A stretch of DNA of 44,609 bases, taken from Oscillospiraceae bacterium (GTDB lineage: Bacteria > Bacillota > Clostridia > Christensenellales > Aristaeellaceae). This document shows positions 1 through 7,247 of the stretch, in pieces. Both the position numbers and the translations under genes were made by a program. Location of the stretch: positions 1 to 44,609 of the forward strand of contig JAIRSO010000064.1 in assembly GCA_031255415.1 (NCBI GenBank). The letters are read 5' to 3'. The notes under the pieces were generated by a model. The model saw nothing but the letters and a program-made list of their open reading frames with translations, searched no databases and was not told the DNA's origin. Numbering within the stretch: the stretch's first letter is position 1; every line of letters starts with the position of its first letter.

Positions 1-3
1 GGC

Positions 4-552
4 TTACTGCACCACGGTCTCCAGTCCGCGCACAGACATCACGTCGAGGCTGGACAGCTTCAGCCGCAGATAGGTAACGCCTTCCTCGTCGTATTCCTCC
101 AGCACGCCTACCGCCTCCACCCAGTCGTTAACCTGCGGGTAGGGTTTATCCCAGTCCACCTCGAAGCCCACGTTGCCATCGTTGCCGCAGCATCCCGGCC
201 CGTAACGGATCACCATGCTGTAGGTAACAGGCTCTCCGTTGACGACCCCCTCCGCTTGATCAAACAATCCCTCGTAACGGATCGTCTTGCCCAGATAATC
301 GGGCGCGTTCACATAGATATCGTTCGTCTGCGCGATGAACATCTTCTCCTTGATATCGATCACGCCGATCGCGTCCGCCTCTCCCTCGCTTGAGACGGAC
401 GGCTCGCCAGGCTCCGTTGCGGACGCTCCGCTAGCGGCGGAAGCTCCGCTCGCGGCGGACTCAGCCCCGCCAGGCCCCGCGCACCCAGACAAGGCGACGG
501 CCAGCGCCGCCAATGCCGCCACCCATACCAAATACTTCGCAAAACGTTTCAT
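4..552 (-). CDS. Lipoprotein with TIGR03943/DUF1980-like C-terminal domain, last gene of metal-uptake operon
   Basis: A 182-residue exported lipoprotein. The N-terminus is basic, then hydrophobic, and ends in the lipobox LSGC near residue 24. An Ala/Ser/Gly-rich linker of about 35 residues follows, and the rest looks like a small globular domain with the phrase TNDIYVNAPDYLGKTIRYEG. That domain resembles the C-terminal half of the TIGR03943/DUF1980 proteins, which commonly travel with zinc transporters in Firmicutes (family knowledge, from memory). It contains a Cys-Cys pair (GPGCCGNDG) that could bind metal or be redox active; this is inference. Its ATG overlaps the permease stop as ATGA, so it is translationally coupled to the metal transporter, with AGGG upstream. 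Biochemical function is unknown; a periplasm-facing accessory role in metal capture is the best guess. Confidence 0.75.
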   Translation of the reverse strand: MKRFAKYLVWVAALAALAVALSGCAGPGGAESAASGASAASGASATEPGEPSVSSEGEADAIGVIDIKEKMFIAQTNDIYVNAPDYLGKTIRYEGLFDQAEGVVNGEPVTYSMVIRYGPGCCGNDGNVGFEVDWDKPYPQVNDWVEAVGVLEEYDEEGVTYLRLKLSSLDVMSVRGLETVVQ

Positions 553-1382
553 GCAGCCGCCCTCCTTCGAGTCTGATACATACTAACGCCCCAGAATATC
601 GCGAACAGCGCGATGTTGACCAGCACGACGCTCGCGCCCGTGGGGGTTGCGTACAGGTACGATCCAACCACGCCCAGGAAGAAACACACGGACGAAGCGA
701 CAGCCGCGCAGATCGTCACGGACTTGAACGATTTGCACAGGCGCATGCTCGTGAGCGCGGGGAAAACTATCAGGCTGGATATCAACAGCGCGCCCATCAT
801 GCGCATGCCCAGGGTGATGGTCAGCGCCGTGAGCATCGCGATCAGCATGTTGTAAGCCCCGGCGGGCACGCCAGTCGCGCGCGCGAAGGTCTCGTCGAAC
901 GTCACCGCCAGTATCTTGTTATAGAACAGCGCGAACAGCGCCAGCACCACCACCGCAAGCCCCACGCTTAAGTATACGTCCGTGCGGTTCATGGCAAGGA
1001 TACTGCCGAACAGATAGTTGCATACGTCCGTGTTCATGCCCGTTGTAAGCGATATGACCACAACGCCTATCGCCAGAGAGCTGGTGGACAGCAGAGCGAT
1101 AGCCGCGTCGCCCTTTATCTTGCTGGAAGCGCTGATGCGCAGCAGCAGGAACGCCGCCAGTATGACGATCGGGATCGATACCGCGAGCGGCGCCGCGTGC
1201 ATCGCGGTGGCTATCGCCAGCGAGCCGAACCCCACGTGCGACAATCCGTCGCCGATCATCGAGTATCGCTTGAGCACCAGGCTAACGCCAAGCAACGCGG
1301 CGCACAGCGACACCAGCAACCCCACCACCACCGCGCGGGTCAGGAACGCGTATGAAAACATCTCCGATAACGCGCTAAGCAT
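549..1382 (-). CDS. Metal ABC transporter permease (ZnuB/AdcB/MntB family)
   Basis: A polytopic membrane permease of about 277 residues with roughly eight hydrophobic segments, of the family that carries Zn2+ or Mn2+ across the cytoplasmic membrane. Diagnostic text includes SMIGDGLSHVGFGSLAIA and the later segment MRMMGALLISSLIVFPALT, both characteristic of the ABC-3 family. I place the start at the ATG at 1382 rather than the longer reading frame: it begins MLSALSEMFSYAF, overlaps the ATPase stop by 8 nt, and has AGGTGA about 10 nt upstream. The 21 extra upstream residues lie inside the ATPase gene and look like its shadow. It sits between the ATPase and the terminal lipoprotein. Zinc rather than manganese is inferred from the neighbours only. 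Confidence 0.92.
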   Translation of the reverse strand: MLSALSEMFSYAFLTRAVVVGLLVSLCAALLGVSLVLKRYSMIGDGLSHVGFGSLAIATAMHAAPLAVSIPIVILAAFLLLRISASSKIKGDAAIALLSTSSLAIGVVVISLTTGMNTDVCNYLFGSILAMNRTDVYLSVGLAVVVLALFALFYNKILAVTFDETFARATGVPAGAYNMLIAMLTALTITLGMRMMGALLISSLIVFPALTSMRLCKSFKSVTICAAVASSVCFFLGVVGSYLYATPTGASVVLVNIALFAIFWGVSMYQTRRRAAA

Positions 1383-2100
1383 AATGGCCTTCACCTTCCT
1401 TTCCAGCCAGGAACCGGCTGCCGATCGCGGAGGCCGCGTATTCATCCGCGCCGCCGAAGAACAGCGGCTCCACGCGCAGATGCAGTATGCTGGTCGCGTG
1501 CTTGATAACGCTTTGAACGTCGTGGGAGACCATGATGATCGTCACGCCGTCGGCGCGTATGGAGTCGATCAATTCGTATAGATCGCTCGTGGCGAGGGGA
1601 TCAAGACCCGCGACGGGTTCATCCAGCAGTAGCAATGTCTTCGTCGCGCACAGCGCGCGCGCCAGCAGAGCGCGCTGCTGCTGCCCGCCGGACAACTCGC
1701 GGTAGCATCGGTTCGCGAGGTCGAGTATCCCCAGCCTATCCATATTCCTTTCAGCCATCGCGCGATCCGCGCGCGTGTAGAACGGCTGCCACTGCCGCGA
1801 GCTTAACCGCCCGGACAGCACCACCTCGCGGACCGAGGCGGGGAAATCCTTCTGCGCGGCGGTCTGCTGGGGCAGATACCCGACCTCGTCGGCGCGCAGC
1901 GCGCCGTCGAACTCAATGGAGCCGGATTGAGGCGATTTCAACCGCAGGAGCAGCGTCATCAGGGTGGACTTGCCCGATCCATTCTCGCCGACGACGCACA
2001 GCGAGTCCCCCGCGTTCACGTCGAACGATACCCCGCGCAGCGCGATCACGCCGTCGTAGGCGAACGACACGTCCCGGCAGCGGATCAATGGTTCAGCCAT
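1375..2100 (-). CDS. Metal ABC transporter ATP-binding protein (ZnuC/AdcC family)
   Basis: A 241-residue ABC ATPase that energises the neighbouring metal permease. All nucleotide-binding motifs are intact: Walker A GENGSGKST at residues 38-46, Q-loop near LPQQT, signature LSGGQ at 136-140 followed by QQR, Walker B LLLLDEP at 156-162, and the switch histidine in VSHD at about 193. The length is normal for ZnuC-type ATPases. The gene starts directly after the stop of the binding-protein gene (TGA then ATG with no gap) and ends 8 nt inside the permease, so all three are translationally coupled. The substrate (Zn or Mn) cannot be read from the ATPase itself. Confidence 0.93.
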   Translation of the reverse strand: MAEPLIRCRDVSFAYDGVIALRGVSFDVNAGDSLCVVGENGSGKSTLMTLLLRLKSPQSGSIEFDGALRADEVGYLPQQTAAQKDFPASVREVVLSGRLSSRQWQPFYTRADRAMAERNMDRLGILDLANRCYRELSGGQQQRALLARALCATKTLLLLDEPVAGLDPLATSDLYELIDSIRADGVTIIMVSHDVQSVIKHATSILHLRVEPLFFGGADEYAASAIGSRFLAGKEGEGHYA

Positions 2101-3063
2101 TCAGTTAAGCGCCTCCCTTAAGGCTTCGACGTTCGCGCGCTGGATATCCAGATAAGTCAGCCCGGCCTCGAAGTCGTCCTTGGAAATGTTGTGCGCGGCG
2201 TGAAGCGTGCGCACCGCCGCGCCCGTTGCCTCCGCGATGGTCTCAGCCATCTTCCCGTTAGACAGCTCCAGGTGGAACACCACGGGGATACGCTCTTCGT
2301 TCATCTTGTCGATCAGGAACTTTATCGTCGCGGCGCTAGGCTCGGTCTCGGTGGAGCAACCGGGGAACGCGGCGTAGTATGAAAGCCCGTAAGCGTCCGC
2401 GAAATACCGGAACGGGAACCTGTCCCCGAATATGAACGTGCGGCGGCTGGCGGAGTCCGTCACCTCGCGGAACGCTTCGTCCAGCGCGTCCAGCTCCAGT
2501 TTGTATGAATCGGCGTTCGCGAGGTAATCCCCCGCGTTATCCGGATCGGCGGCTGCCAGCGCGTCGGCTATCTTATCCGCGATGAGCGAGGCGTTGCGGG
2601 GCGAGGTCCATACATGCTCGTCGTACTCAGGCTCCCCGGTCTCCTCCTCTTCTTCCTCTTCCTCCATGCCCTCGACGATCTCCTCCTCGACCGTCTCGAC
2701 GCAGTCCATCAGCGTCACAACCTGTTTGCCGGACATGTCCATCGATTCCAGCATGCCGTTGATCCACTCGTCGGAGTCTCCGCCCACGTATATAAACACG
2801 TCGCAGTTCTGTATTTTAAGTATATCTCGCGGCGTAGGCTCGAACGAGTGCGACTCGCTGCCGGGCGGCAGGAGCATCTCGACGTCCGCCATCTCCGCGG
2901 CTATCGCTCTAGCCAGGTCGAACGGCGGGAAGATCGTCGCGACGACGCTGACGCGTTCGCCGGTATTATCGGAAGCCAGCGCGGAGCCGGCGCACGCGCA
3001 CATAATCAACAGCGCGGCGAAGCACAGCAAAGAAACTATACGCTCAGGCAAAGCGCGTCTCAT
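2101..3063 (-). CDS. Metal ABC transporter substrate-binding protein with poly-Glu loop (ZnuA/AdcA-like)
   Basis: Extracytoplasmic binding protein, 320 residues, that delivers Zn2+ or Mn2+ to the permease. I start at the second ATG (3063) because GGAGGG lies 8 nt upstream; the first ATG at 3084 has none. A signal peptide ends in GSALA near residue 30, a signal-peptidase I type site; the nearby MCAC does not form a good lipobox. Candidate metal ligands are H72 (SHSFEP) and H150 (DEHVW). Where many ZnuA proteins have a third His, this one has FGDRFPFRY, a variant I recall from clostridial homologues. Just before H150 lies a very acidic stretch (about residues 122-149, with eight consecutive Glu) in the place where classical ZnuA has a His-rich loop. 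It ends abutting the ATPase gene. Confidence 0.9.
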   Translation of the reverse strand: MRRALPERIVSLLCFAALLIMCACAGSALASDNTGERVSVVATIFPPFDLARAIAAEMADVEMLLPPGSESHSFEPTPRDILKIQNCDVFIYVGGDSDEWINGMLESMDMSGKQVVTLMDCVETVEEEIVEGMEEEEEEEETGEPEYDEHVWTSPRNASLIADKIADALAAADPDNAGDYLANADSYKLELDALDEAFREVTDSASRRTFIFGDRFPFRYFADAYGLSYYAAFPGCSTETEPSAATIKFLIDKMNEERIPVVFHLELSNGKMAETIAEATGAAVRTLHAAHNISKDDFEAGLTYLDIQRANVEALREALN

Positions 3064-3082
3064 AAGAGAAACCCTCCGTTGC

Positions 3083-3092
3083 AATAATTATT
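3083..3092. promoter_or_regulatory. Possible metalloregulator half-site: AT palindrome before the binding-protein gene
   Basis: The perfect palindrome AATAATTATT stands out in this GC-rich sequence, 20 nt before the binding-protein start and inside the 53-nt gap after the small CXXC membrane protein gene. Zur and Fur boxes in Firmicutes often have TAATNATTA cores, so a metal-responsive operator is possible. It is shorter than a full box, and no promoter hexamers are evident beside it, so this is only a candidate. Confidence 0.25.
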
Positions 3093-3116
3093 TGGTTTTA
3101 CAAACGGGGGGATCGG

Positions 3117-3422
3117 TCAATTATTAAGGCGCACCCGCAGTATGACAGGCGAGGAATACTCGCTGCGGAGCTCGGCGAACGGCCTGCGCGCAGCGTCCGA
3201 AAAAAGGCCGCGCGTAAGCAAGGCCAGCGTAAGCGCCAGCGCGGCTAGGGTTTTGATAAGCCCGATCGCGTTTTGTATCGCGGAGCACACGGAACAGCCG
3301 CCGCTGGTTTCCTTGCGGTCATGGAGGTGATCCGTCTTAACCACGACAAACGCGGTGGGCACGGACAGCGCCAGAGCGATGCTGATAAGCACGACCCAGG
3401 CGACGACGCGGGATCGGTTCAT
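3117..3422 (-). CDS. Small membrane protein with HLH and CSVC motifs, first gene of metal operon
   Basis: About 101 residues with two predicted transmembrane helices. The first spans roughly residues 5-25; a short loop carries DHLHDRK followed by GGCSVCSAI; then comes a second hydrophobic segment (TLAALALTLALL). Small proteins with His/Cys loops of this type recur next to zinc ABC genes in Firmicutes, so a role in sensing or capturing zinc at the membrane surface is plausible, but I do not recognise a named family. The start chosen is the ATG at 3422; AGGAGG lies 15 nt upstream, which is long, so the start is uncertain by a few codons. It is transcribed from the strong promoter at 3461-3488 and leads the five-gene operon. 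Confidence 0.7.
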   Translation of the reverse strand: MNRSRVVAWVVLISIALALSVPTAFVVVKTDHLHDRKETSGGCSVCSAIQNAIGLIKTLAALALTLALLTRGLFSDAARRPFAELRSEYSSPVILRVRLNN

Positions 3423-3460
3423 AATCTGCGTCGCGAACCTCCTTTCTTCGGCATGATACA

Positions 3461-3488
3461 AGTATAACGATTGATCCGCAAAAGTCAA
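3461..3488 (-). promoter_or_regulatory. SigA-type promoter of the metal-uptake operon
   Basis: On the minus strand, TTGACT (3483-3488) and TATACT (3461-3466) are separated by 16 nt. They lie about 40 nt upstream of the small CXXC membrane protein start. Both hexamers differ from consensus by one base. The region also forms the upstream side of the divergent TlpA-like gene. Confidence 0.75.
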
Positions 3489-3602
3489 GCGCGGCGCTGT
3501 AAACAAAGCGTAAACATTCGGAAAAAAATCGGAAACAATCGGAAGGGTAATCGGCGCGCGCGTCGAAGTATTGAGTATCTATTCGGGGAAGGGGTATATA
3601 AG

Positions 3603-4157
3603 ATGAAACGTTTCGGCGCGATGCTGGCGGCGCTGGCTGTCGCGGCAATATTATTATCTTCGTGCGTAAACGGCGATGGCGGCGCGGACGGCGCGGCATG
3701 GCCGATCCAGTTTGACACGCGCTCGCTCGCGGGCGAGAAGGTGACTCAATCCGACTTCGCCGGAAATAAGTTGACCGTGCTGAACGTATTCGCGACTTGG
3801 TGCGCGCCGTGCGTGAGGGAGCTGCCGGAACTGGGCAAGGTCGCGCTTGAGTACGCGGACAAGGGCGTTCAGATGGTGGGATTGCTGGAGGACGGGGTTG
3901 ATCAGCTCAAGCTCGCGGCGAACGAGGCGGTTATCGAACAGGCGCGGACGCTGTTGAGCGGCGCGCGGGCTGATTATCTGGTGATACTGCCGGATCAGGC
4001 GCTGTGGAACGAGTTTGTGGCGGGACTGCAGTATGTGCCGACCACGTTCTTCCTTGACGGAACGGGCAAGGTGGTCGAAACGCTGATAGGATCGCGCGAC
4101 GCGGCGGGATGGTCGAAGGAGATTGACGCGGTTCTCGCCAGGCTGGATAATCCGTGA
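3603..4157 (+). CDS. TlpA/ResA-like thioredoxin-fold lipoprotein
   Basis: A 184-residue thiol-disulfide oxidoreductase-like protein anchored outside the membrane. The lipobox is LLSSC (Cys21). The thioredoxin-type active site is WCAPC (Cys67, Cys70), followed later by the cis-proline segment [10 protein letters not shown]. The ATG at 3603 is chosen because the signal peptide begins exactly there and a GGGGT-rich site precedes it; the 44 upstream in-frame residues are basic and look non-coding. Its stop overlaps the GTG of the 48-residue CXXC gene (GTGA). The family reduces or oxidises cysteines in extracytoplasmic proteins; the partner here is unknown but probably one of the two downstream gene products. 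Confidence 0.9.
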   Translation: MKRFGAMLAALAVAAILLSSCVNGDGGADGAAWPIQFDTRSLAGEKVTQSDFAGNKLTVLNVFATWCAPCVRELPELGKVALEYADKGVQMVGLLEDGVDQLKLAANEAVIEQARTLLSGARADYLVILPDQALWNEFVAGLQYVPTTFFLDGTGKVVETLIGSRDAAGWSKEIDAVLARLDNP

Positions 4158-4300
4158 CCGCGCTTCGCGGACGGCGCGCGGGGATAATGCTTACGCTGAT
4201 CGGCGCGGCGATGATGGTCATAGGCGCGTATCGCGGCGAGGCTCTCGCGGTGATGATGAAGGCGGTTAGGGTCTGTCTGGAATGCGTTGGGATCGGTTGA
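4154..4300 (+). CDS. CD1871A-family CXXC mini-protein
   Basis: A 48-residue protein starting at GTG (4154) in a GTGA overlap with the TlpA-like gene. It has one transmembrane segment (about residues 10-26), the conserved turn [10 protein letters not shown] and a C-terminal CLECVGIG with Cys41 and Cys44. This matches the CD1871A CXXC family, which typically ends in a KAinICLECIGIG-like tail. Such proteins regularly sit next to a TlpA-like protein and a membrane 4Fe-4S protein in Clostridia, as here. Function is unestablished; the vicinal cysteines suggest a redox relay or metal site at the membrane. The 4Fe-4S gene begins inside it, with a 19-nt overlap. Confidence 0.85.
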   Translation: MTALRGRRAGIMLTLIGAAMMVIGAYRGEALAVMMKAVRVCLECVGIG

Positions 4301-5184
4301 GGAACCCGCCGCGATCGTGGATACAGGCGGGGTGGGCGCTGCTTACCAACGCGCATCTTAGCGGATTCGTTACGGGGAGGCTGTATCAAGGCCGGCTGAA
4401 ACAGTTATGCTTGCCGGGATTGAATTGTTATTCCTGTCCTGGCAGTCTGGGCGCGTGTCCGATAGGCTCGCTTCAGGCGGCGCTCGGGGGCGCGGGCGCT
4501 GGGTTCCCTTACTATATAGCGGGATTCCTGCTGCTGATCGGTGGTCTGATGGGCAGGTTCGCGTGCGGGTTCCTGTGTCCGTTCGGCTGGGCGCAGGAGT
4601 TGCTTCATAAGATACCGTTCCCGGTGAAGGCGCGGACTTTCCGCCTCGATCGGCCTATGAGGTTCGCGAAGTATATCATTCTGGCTGTATTTGTGATAAT
4701 ACTGCCCATGACCGCCGTGAACGCGGTCGGCGGCGGTCTGCCTTGGTTCTGCAAATGGATATGCCCGGCGGGTACGTTGGAGGCGGGGATCCCGCTGGTT
4801 GCGCTGACCCCCGCTTTGCGCGAGGTCGCCGGATGGCTGTTTGGATGGAAGGCGCTCGTGTTGATCGCGGCGGTTGTGGGATCGATCATCATATCGAGGC
4901 CGTTCTGCAAGTATATCTGTCCTCTTGGAGCTATATACGGGCTGTTCAACCGCGCCGCGATACTGCGCTATCGGTACAGCGCGGCGCGGTGTACGCGTTG
5001 CGCGGCATGCGCGGCGGTCTGCCCGATGTCGATCGATCCAGCAGGGGAATGCAACCACGCGGAGTGCGTCCGGTGCGGGAACTGCCGGCGCGCGTGTCCG
5101 CGCGGCGCGATATCGTCGCAGATCATCGGCGTATCACAGATCCTTCCATCCCAGGATGGGACGGTTCAGCGCGAACAACCCTAA
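4282..5184 (+). CDS. Membrane-bound 4Fe-4S ferredoxin-type protein (NapH/CcoG-like)
   Basis: A 300-residue polytopic iron-sulfur protein. The N-terminal half carries Cys-rich loops between helices ([16 protein letters not shown] at about residues 48-62, [34 protein letters not shown]), a pattern of NapH-type quinol/ferredoxin membrane proteins. The C-terminus has a two-cluster ferredoxin module ([12 protein letters not shown] and [12 protein letters not shown]). It likely moves electrons across or along the membrane, perhaps to the CXXC protein and the TlpA-like thioredoxin encoded directly upstream. Its start lies within the CXXC gene. Its last 51 nt overlap the end of the convergent permease gene. 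Confidence 0.88.
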   Translation: MRWDRLRNPPRSWIQAGWALLTNAHLSGFVTGRLYQGRLKQLCLPGLNCYSCPGSLGACPIGSLQAALGGAGAGFPYYIAGFLLLIGGLMGRFACGFLCPFGWAQELLHKIPFPVKARTFRLDRPMRFAKYIILAVFVIILPMTAVNAVGGGLPWFCKWICPAGTLEAGIPLVALTPALREVAGWLFGWKALVLIAAVVGSIIISRPFCKYICPLGAIYGLFNRAAILRYRYSAARCTRCAACAAVCPMSIDPAGECNHAECVRCGNCRRACPRGAISSQIIGVSQILPSQDGTVQREQP

Positions 5185-5826
5185 CCCCAGCGCGAGGCAT
5201 GTCAGTATATGCGCGAACGCGTTCGGCTGGAATATCACCATCCGCCAGAACCACGCCTCAAATGCGCGCAGAGGCGCGATAGGCGTGAACACGCTGATTA
5301 TCGCCACTATAAGCACGTCGATAGCCCAGCCAATCCAGCAATCTTGCAACAGCGTGAGCGTATGGACGAACATCGCGAAGAAGAACCATACCGCCACTTG
5401 CCGCAAGAACGCGGCGGCAGCGCCGTTGCGGGTGAAGCCGAACGCCTCGATTATCGAGAGTCTCTCGACCACCTTGCCATTAGCCAGCATCCAGTCGTCA
5501 ACGGTGTAATAAAACAGCACGCTCAACAGCGCCACGCACACCGATATAACAGCGTACACGAGCGCGCTGCCGCGCCAGAAGTCCTCGCGCTTGCCGCCCA
5601 GGTTGATCAGGCGGCGCAAACACTTGGAGGGTATTACAATAGCCGCGACAATCAGCGTCAGCGCTCCGACGTCGGCTAATGACAGCAGCCCCGTTTGGTT
5701 ATCTGGCAGCGAAACCGCGACGATATACATCGAAAGCAGCATCAACCCGACCAGTATCCCGGTAAAGTAAGCCGGCTTGATCTGCCTGGACAGTATCTTT
5801 GCCGCCGCAAAACTCGATTTACTCAT
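5134..5826 (-). CDS. ABC-2-type membrane subunit of a YtrA-type operon
   Basis: An integral membrane protein of about 230 residues with around six hydrophobic segments and no enzymatic motif. It follows a GntR regulator and an ABC ATPase with overlapping ends, the usual layout of YtrABC-like drug or antimicrobial-peptide responsive ABC systems, so it is most likely the permease. Two in-frame ATGs (5835 and 5826) overlap the ATPase stop; I use the second (MSKSSFAAAKILSRQ), but the first is equally possible. Its last 17 codons overlap the convergent 4Fe-4S gene. The substrate is unknown. Confidence 0.75.
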   Translation of the reverse strand: MSKSSFAAAKILSRQIKPAYFTGILVGLMLLSMYIVAVSLPDNQTGLLSLADVGALTLIVAAIVIPSKCLRRLINLGGKREDFWRGSALVYAVISVCVALLSVLFYYTVDDWMLANGKVVERLSIIEAFGFTRNGAAAAFLRQVAVWFFFAMFVHTLTLLQDCWIGWAIDVLIVAIISVFTPIAPLRAFEAWFWRMVIFQPNAFAHILTCLALGLGLFALNRPILGWKDL

Positions 5827-6667
5827 GCCGTACATCCCCTCCCACCAGCTTGATAAAGAAATCCTGCAGCGACAGCCTGTCGATCATCGCTCCCGCAGGG
5901 GGCGCGATACGCTTATCATACACATACGCGGCCAGCATCCCGCCGACGGTCTCCCTGCCTATCACGTTGAGTCCCTCTATCGCGGGTTTCAGCGCGGCGG
6001 ACGGTCCTGTCAGCACGTATGCTTTCTCGTCTATATCGTTTATGCCGGCCTGGAACAGTATCCTCCCGCCGTTGATGATGATGAGTTTCTGCGCGATCTT
6101 GGCTATCTCGTCGATCAGGTGCGTCGATACGATGATAACGCGCGGGCGCCGCTCGTAGCTTTCGTAGAGCAGAGCGTTGAACTGCGAGCGCATAATCGCG
6201 TCGAACCCGAGCGCCGGTTCGTCGAGCAGCAGCGCCTTGGAGTTGTTAGCCAACGACAGGATGGTAGTGACCATGGTTTTCATGCCGAACGACAACTGTT
6301 TGAATCGTTTGTTGGGGTTGAGGCGGAACTTCGTCAGCATCCGTTTAGCGAAAGCGATATCGAAATCGCTCTGCAGCCCGCTCGCCGACTCCAGCAAGCT
6401 GCCGACCTTCATGTTGAACTGCGCCGCGTTACTCTCGATGAACTGCACGCTCGTGGGGCTATTCATCGGCGTGACCGTCGATCCGTCCACGACGACCTCG
6501 CCCGACGAGGCGTGGACGTATCCCGCGATCAGTTTCATCAGCGTGGTTTTGCCCGCTCCGTTGCGTCCCAGTAGGCAGTATATGCCTTCGTCCGCGACGT
6601 TCAGCGTCACGCTGTCCAGCGCGGTTGTTCCGCCGTAGCGTTTGGTAACGTTTCTGAACTCAATCAT
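5819..6667 (-). CDS. ABC transporter ATP-binding protein, YtrB-like
   Basis: A 282-residue ABC ATPase. Walker A is GRNGAGKTT (about residues 34-42), the signature is the variant LSFGM common in ABC-2 exporters, Walker B is LLLDEPALGFD and the H-loop is VSTHLIDE. The C-terminal 70 residues form an extra domain, as is usual for this subgroup. The gene overlaps the GntR stop by 8 nt and the permease start by a few nt, giving a three-gene operon. With only one permease gene it presumably works as a homodimer with that subunit. Export of a toxic peptide or lipid-active compound is the usual role of the family but is not shown here. Confidence 0.9.
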   Translation of the reverse strand: MIEFRNVTKRYGGTTALDSVTLNVADEGIYCLLGRNGAGKTTLMKLIAGYVHASSGEVVVDGSTVTPMNSPTSVQFIESNAAQFNMKVGSLLESASGLQSDFDIAFAKRMLTKFRLNPNKRFKQLSFGMKTMVTTILSLANNSKALLLDEPALGFDAIMRSQFNALLYESYERRPRVIIVSTHLIDEIAKIAQKLIIINGGRILFQAGINDIDEKAYVLTGPSAALKPAIEGLNVIGRETVGGMLAAYVYDKRIAPPAGAMIDRLSLQDFFIKLVGGDVRHE

Positions 6668-7022
6668 GGCTGGCTTCCCTTTCTCTTAACGATTGGGCGA
6701 TCTCCTCCACCGTAACGCCCAGCGTCCTCGCCCGCGAATACAGCGCGTCGAGCGCCGGACCGAAGAACTCCGCGCGGCGGCTTTCGATCAACCGGTCTCG
6801 CGCTCCCCTCGACACGCACATCCCGATGCCGGGCCGCTTGTAGATCGTGCCGTCCTCGGTCATCTGGGCAATAGCCTTCATGGCTGTGGACGGGTTGACG
6901 GAGTAGAGTTTCGCGATCTGGTTAGTCGAGATGATCAGGCCGTCCGCGTCGTACACGCGCGCGATGATATCGTTCTCGATCACCTCGATGATCCGCTGGT
7001 ATACCGGTTGGCTCTCATTCAA
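6660..7022 (-). CDS. GntR-family transcriptional regulator, YtrA subgroup
   Basis: A 120-residue regulator with an N-terminal winged helix (QPVYQRIIEVIENDIIARVYDADGLI, then IISTNQIAKLYSVNPSTAMKAIAQM) and a short C-terminal helical tail, the size typical of YtrA repressors. I assign the start to TTG at 7022: AGGAGG sits exactly 6 nt upstream, and the translation then begins MNESQPVYQR, matching family N-termini. The upstream ATG at 7058 lies inside the operator and has no ribosome binding site. It is autoregulated by inference: the operator at 7043-7067 lies between its own promoter and its start codon. Confidence 0.88.
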   Translation of the reverse strand: MNESQPVYQRIIEVIENDIIARVYDADGLIISTNQIAKLYSVNPSTAMKAIAQMTEDGTIYKRPGIGMCVSRGARDRLIESRRAEFFGPALDALYSRARTLGVTVEEIAQSLREREASHD

Positions 7023-7042
7023 GCGGCTCCTCCTTTCGGTGG

Positions 7043-7067
7043 TAATGGTTAGTGGCATTAGCCATTA
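7043..7067. promoter_or_regulatory. Palindromic operator of the GntR/ABC operon
   Basis: The arms TAATGGTTA (7043-7051) and TAGCCATTA (7059-7067) form an inverted repeat matching at 8 of 9 positions around a 7-nt spacer. It sits just downstream of the -10 box at 7073-7078, where a bound YtrA-type repressor would block transcription. The binding protein is inferred to be the adjacent GntR product. Confidence 0.7.
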
Positions 7068-7072
7068 ACCAT

Positions 7073-7101
7073 ATGATACGCTGGAGCAAAGGGATTGTCA
7101 A
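7073..7101 (-). promoter_or_regulatory. SigA-type promoter of the GntR/ABC operon
   Basis: On the minus strand there is a perfect TTGACA (7096-7101), 17 nt, and TATCAT (7073-7078). The predicted transcription start falls in the operator arm at about 7066, leaving a leader of roughly 45 nt. Confidence 0.85.
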
Positions 7102-7146
7102 CACGGCGGATTCGCTAAAAATTTGGTGGTGTTTTTGGGAGATATG

Positions 7147-7181
7147 CAAAAACCCCCTCCAGCGACTGCGGCAGAGGGGGT
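7147..7181 (-). terminator. Intrinsic terminator of the sugar isomerase gene
   Basis: Read on the minus strand, ACCCCCTC (7174-7181) and GAGGGGGT (7152-7159) form an 8-bp stem around a 14-nt loop, followed by a T run (7148-7152). It lies about 65 nt past the stop of the isomerase gene and also shields that transcript from the divergent GntR promoter. Confidence 0.75.
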
Positions 7182-7235
7182 GTTTCTTACAATCGCGCCG
7201 ACTACGGCAGAGGGGGTGTTTCCTACAATCGCGCC
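7164..7235. repeat. Two 36-bp direct repeats beside the terminator
   Basis: Units at 7164-7199 and 7200-7235 are directly adjacent and differ at two positions, both transitions. Each contains CGGCAGAGGGGGTGTTT, the same sequence as one arm of the terminator at 7147-7181, so the second unit looks like a duplication of half a terminator. No coding content. Confidence 0.85.
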
Positions 7236-7247
7236 GCCATCGGCAAA

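Noticed and set aside
3083-3092. Confident Zur or Fur box
   Set aside because: The palindrome is only 10 bp and the outer half-site bases are missing; kept as a low-confidence site only.
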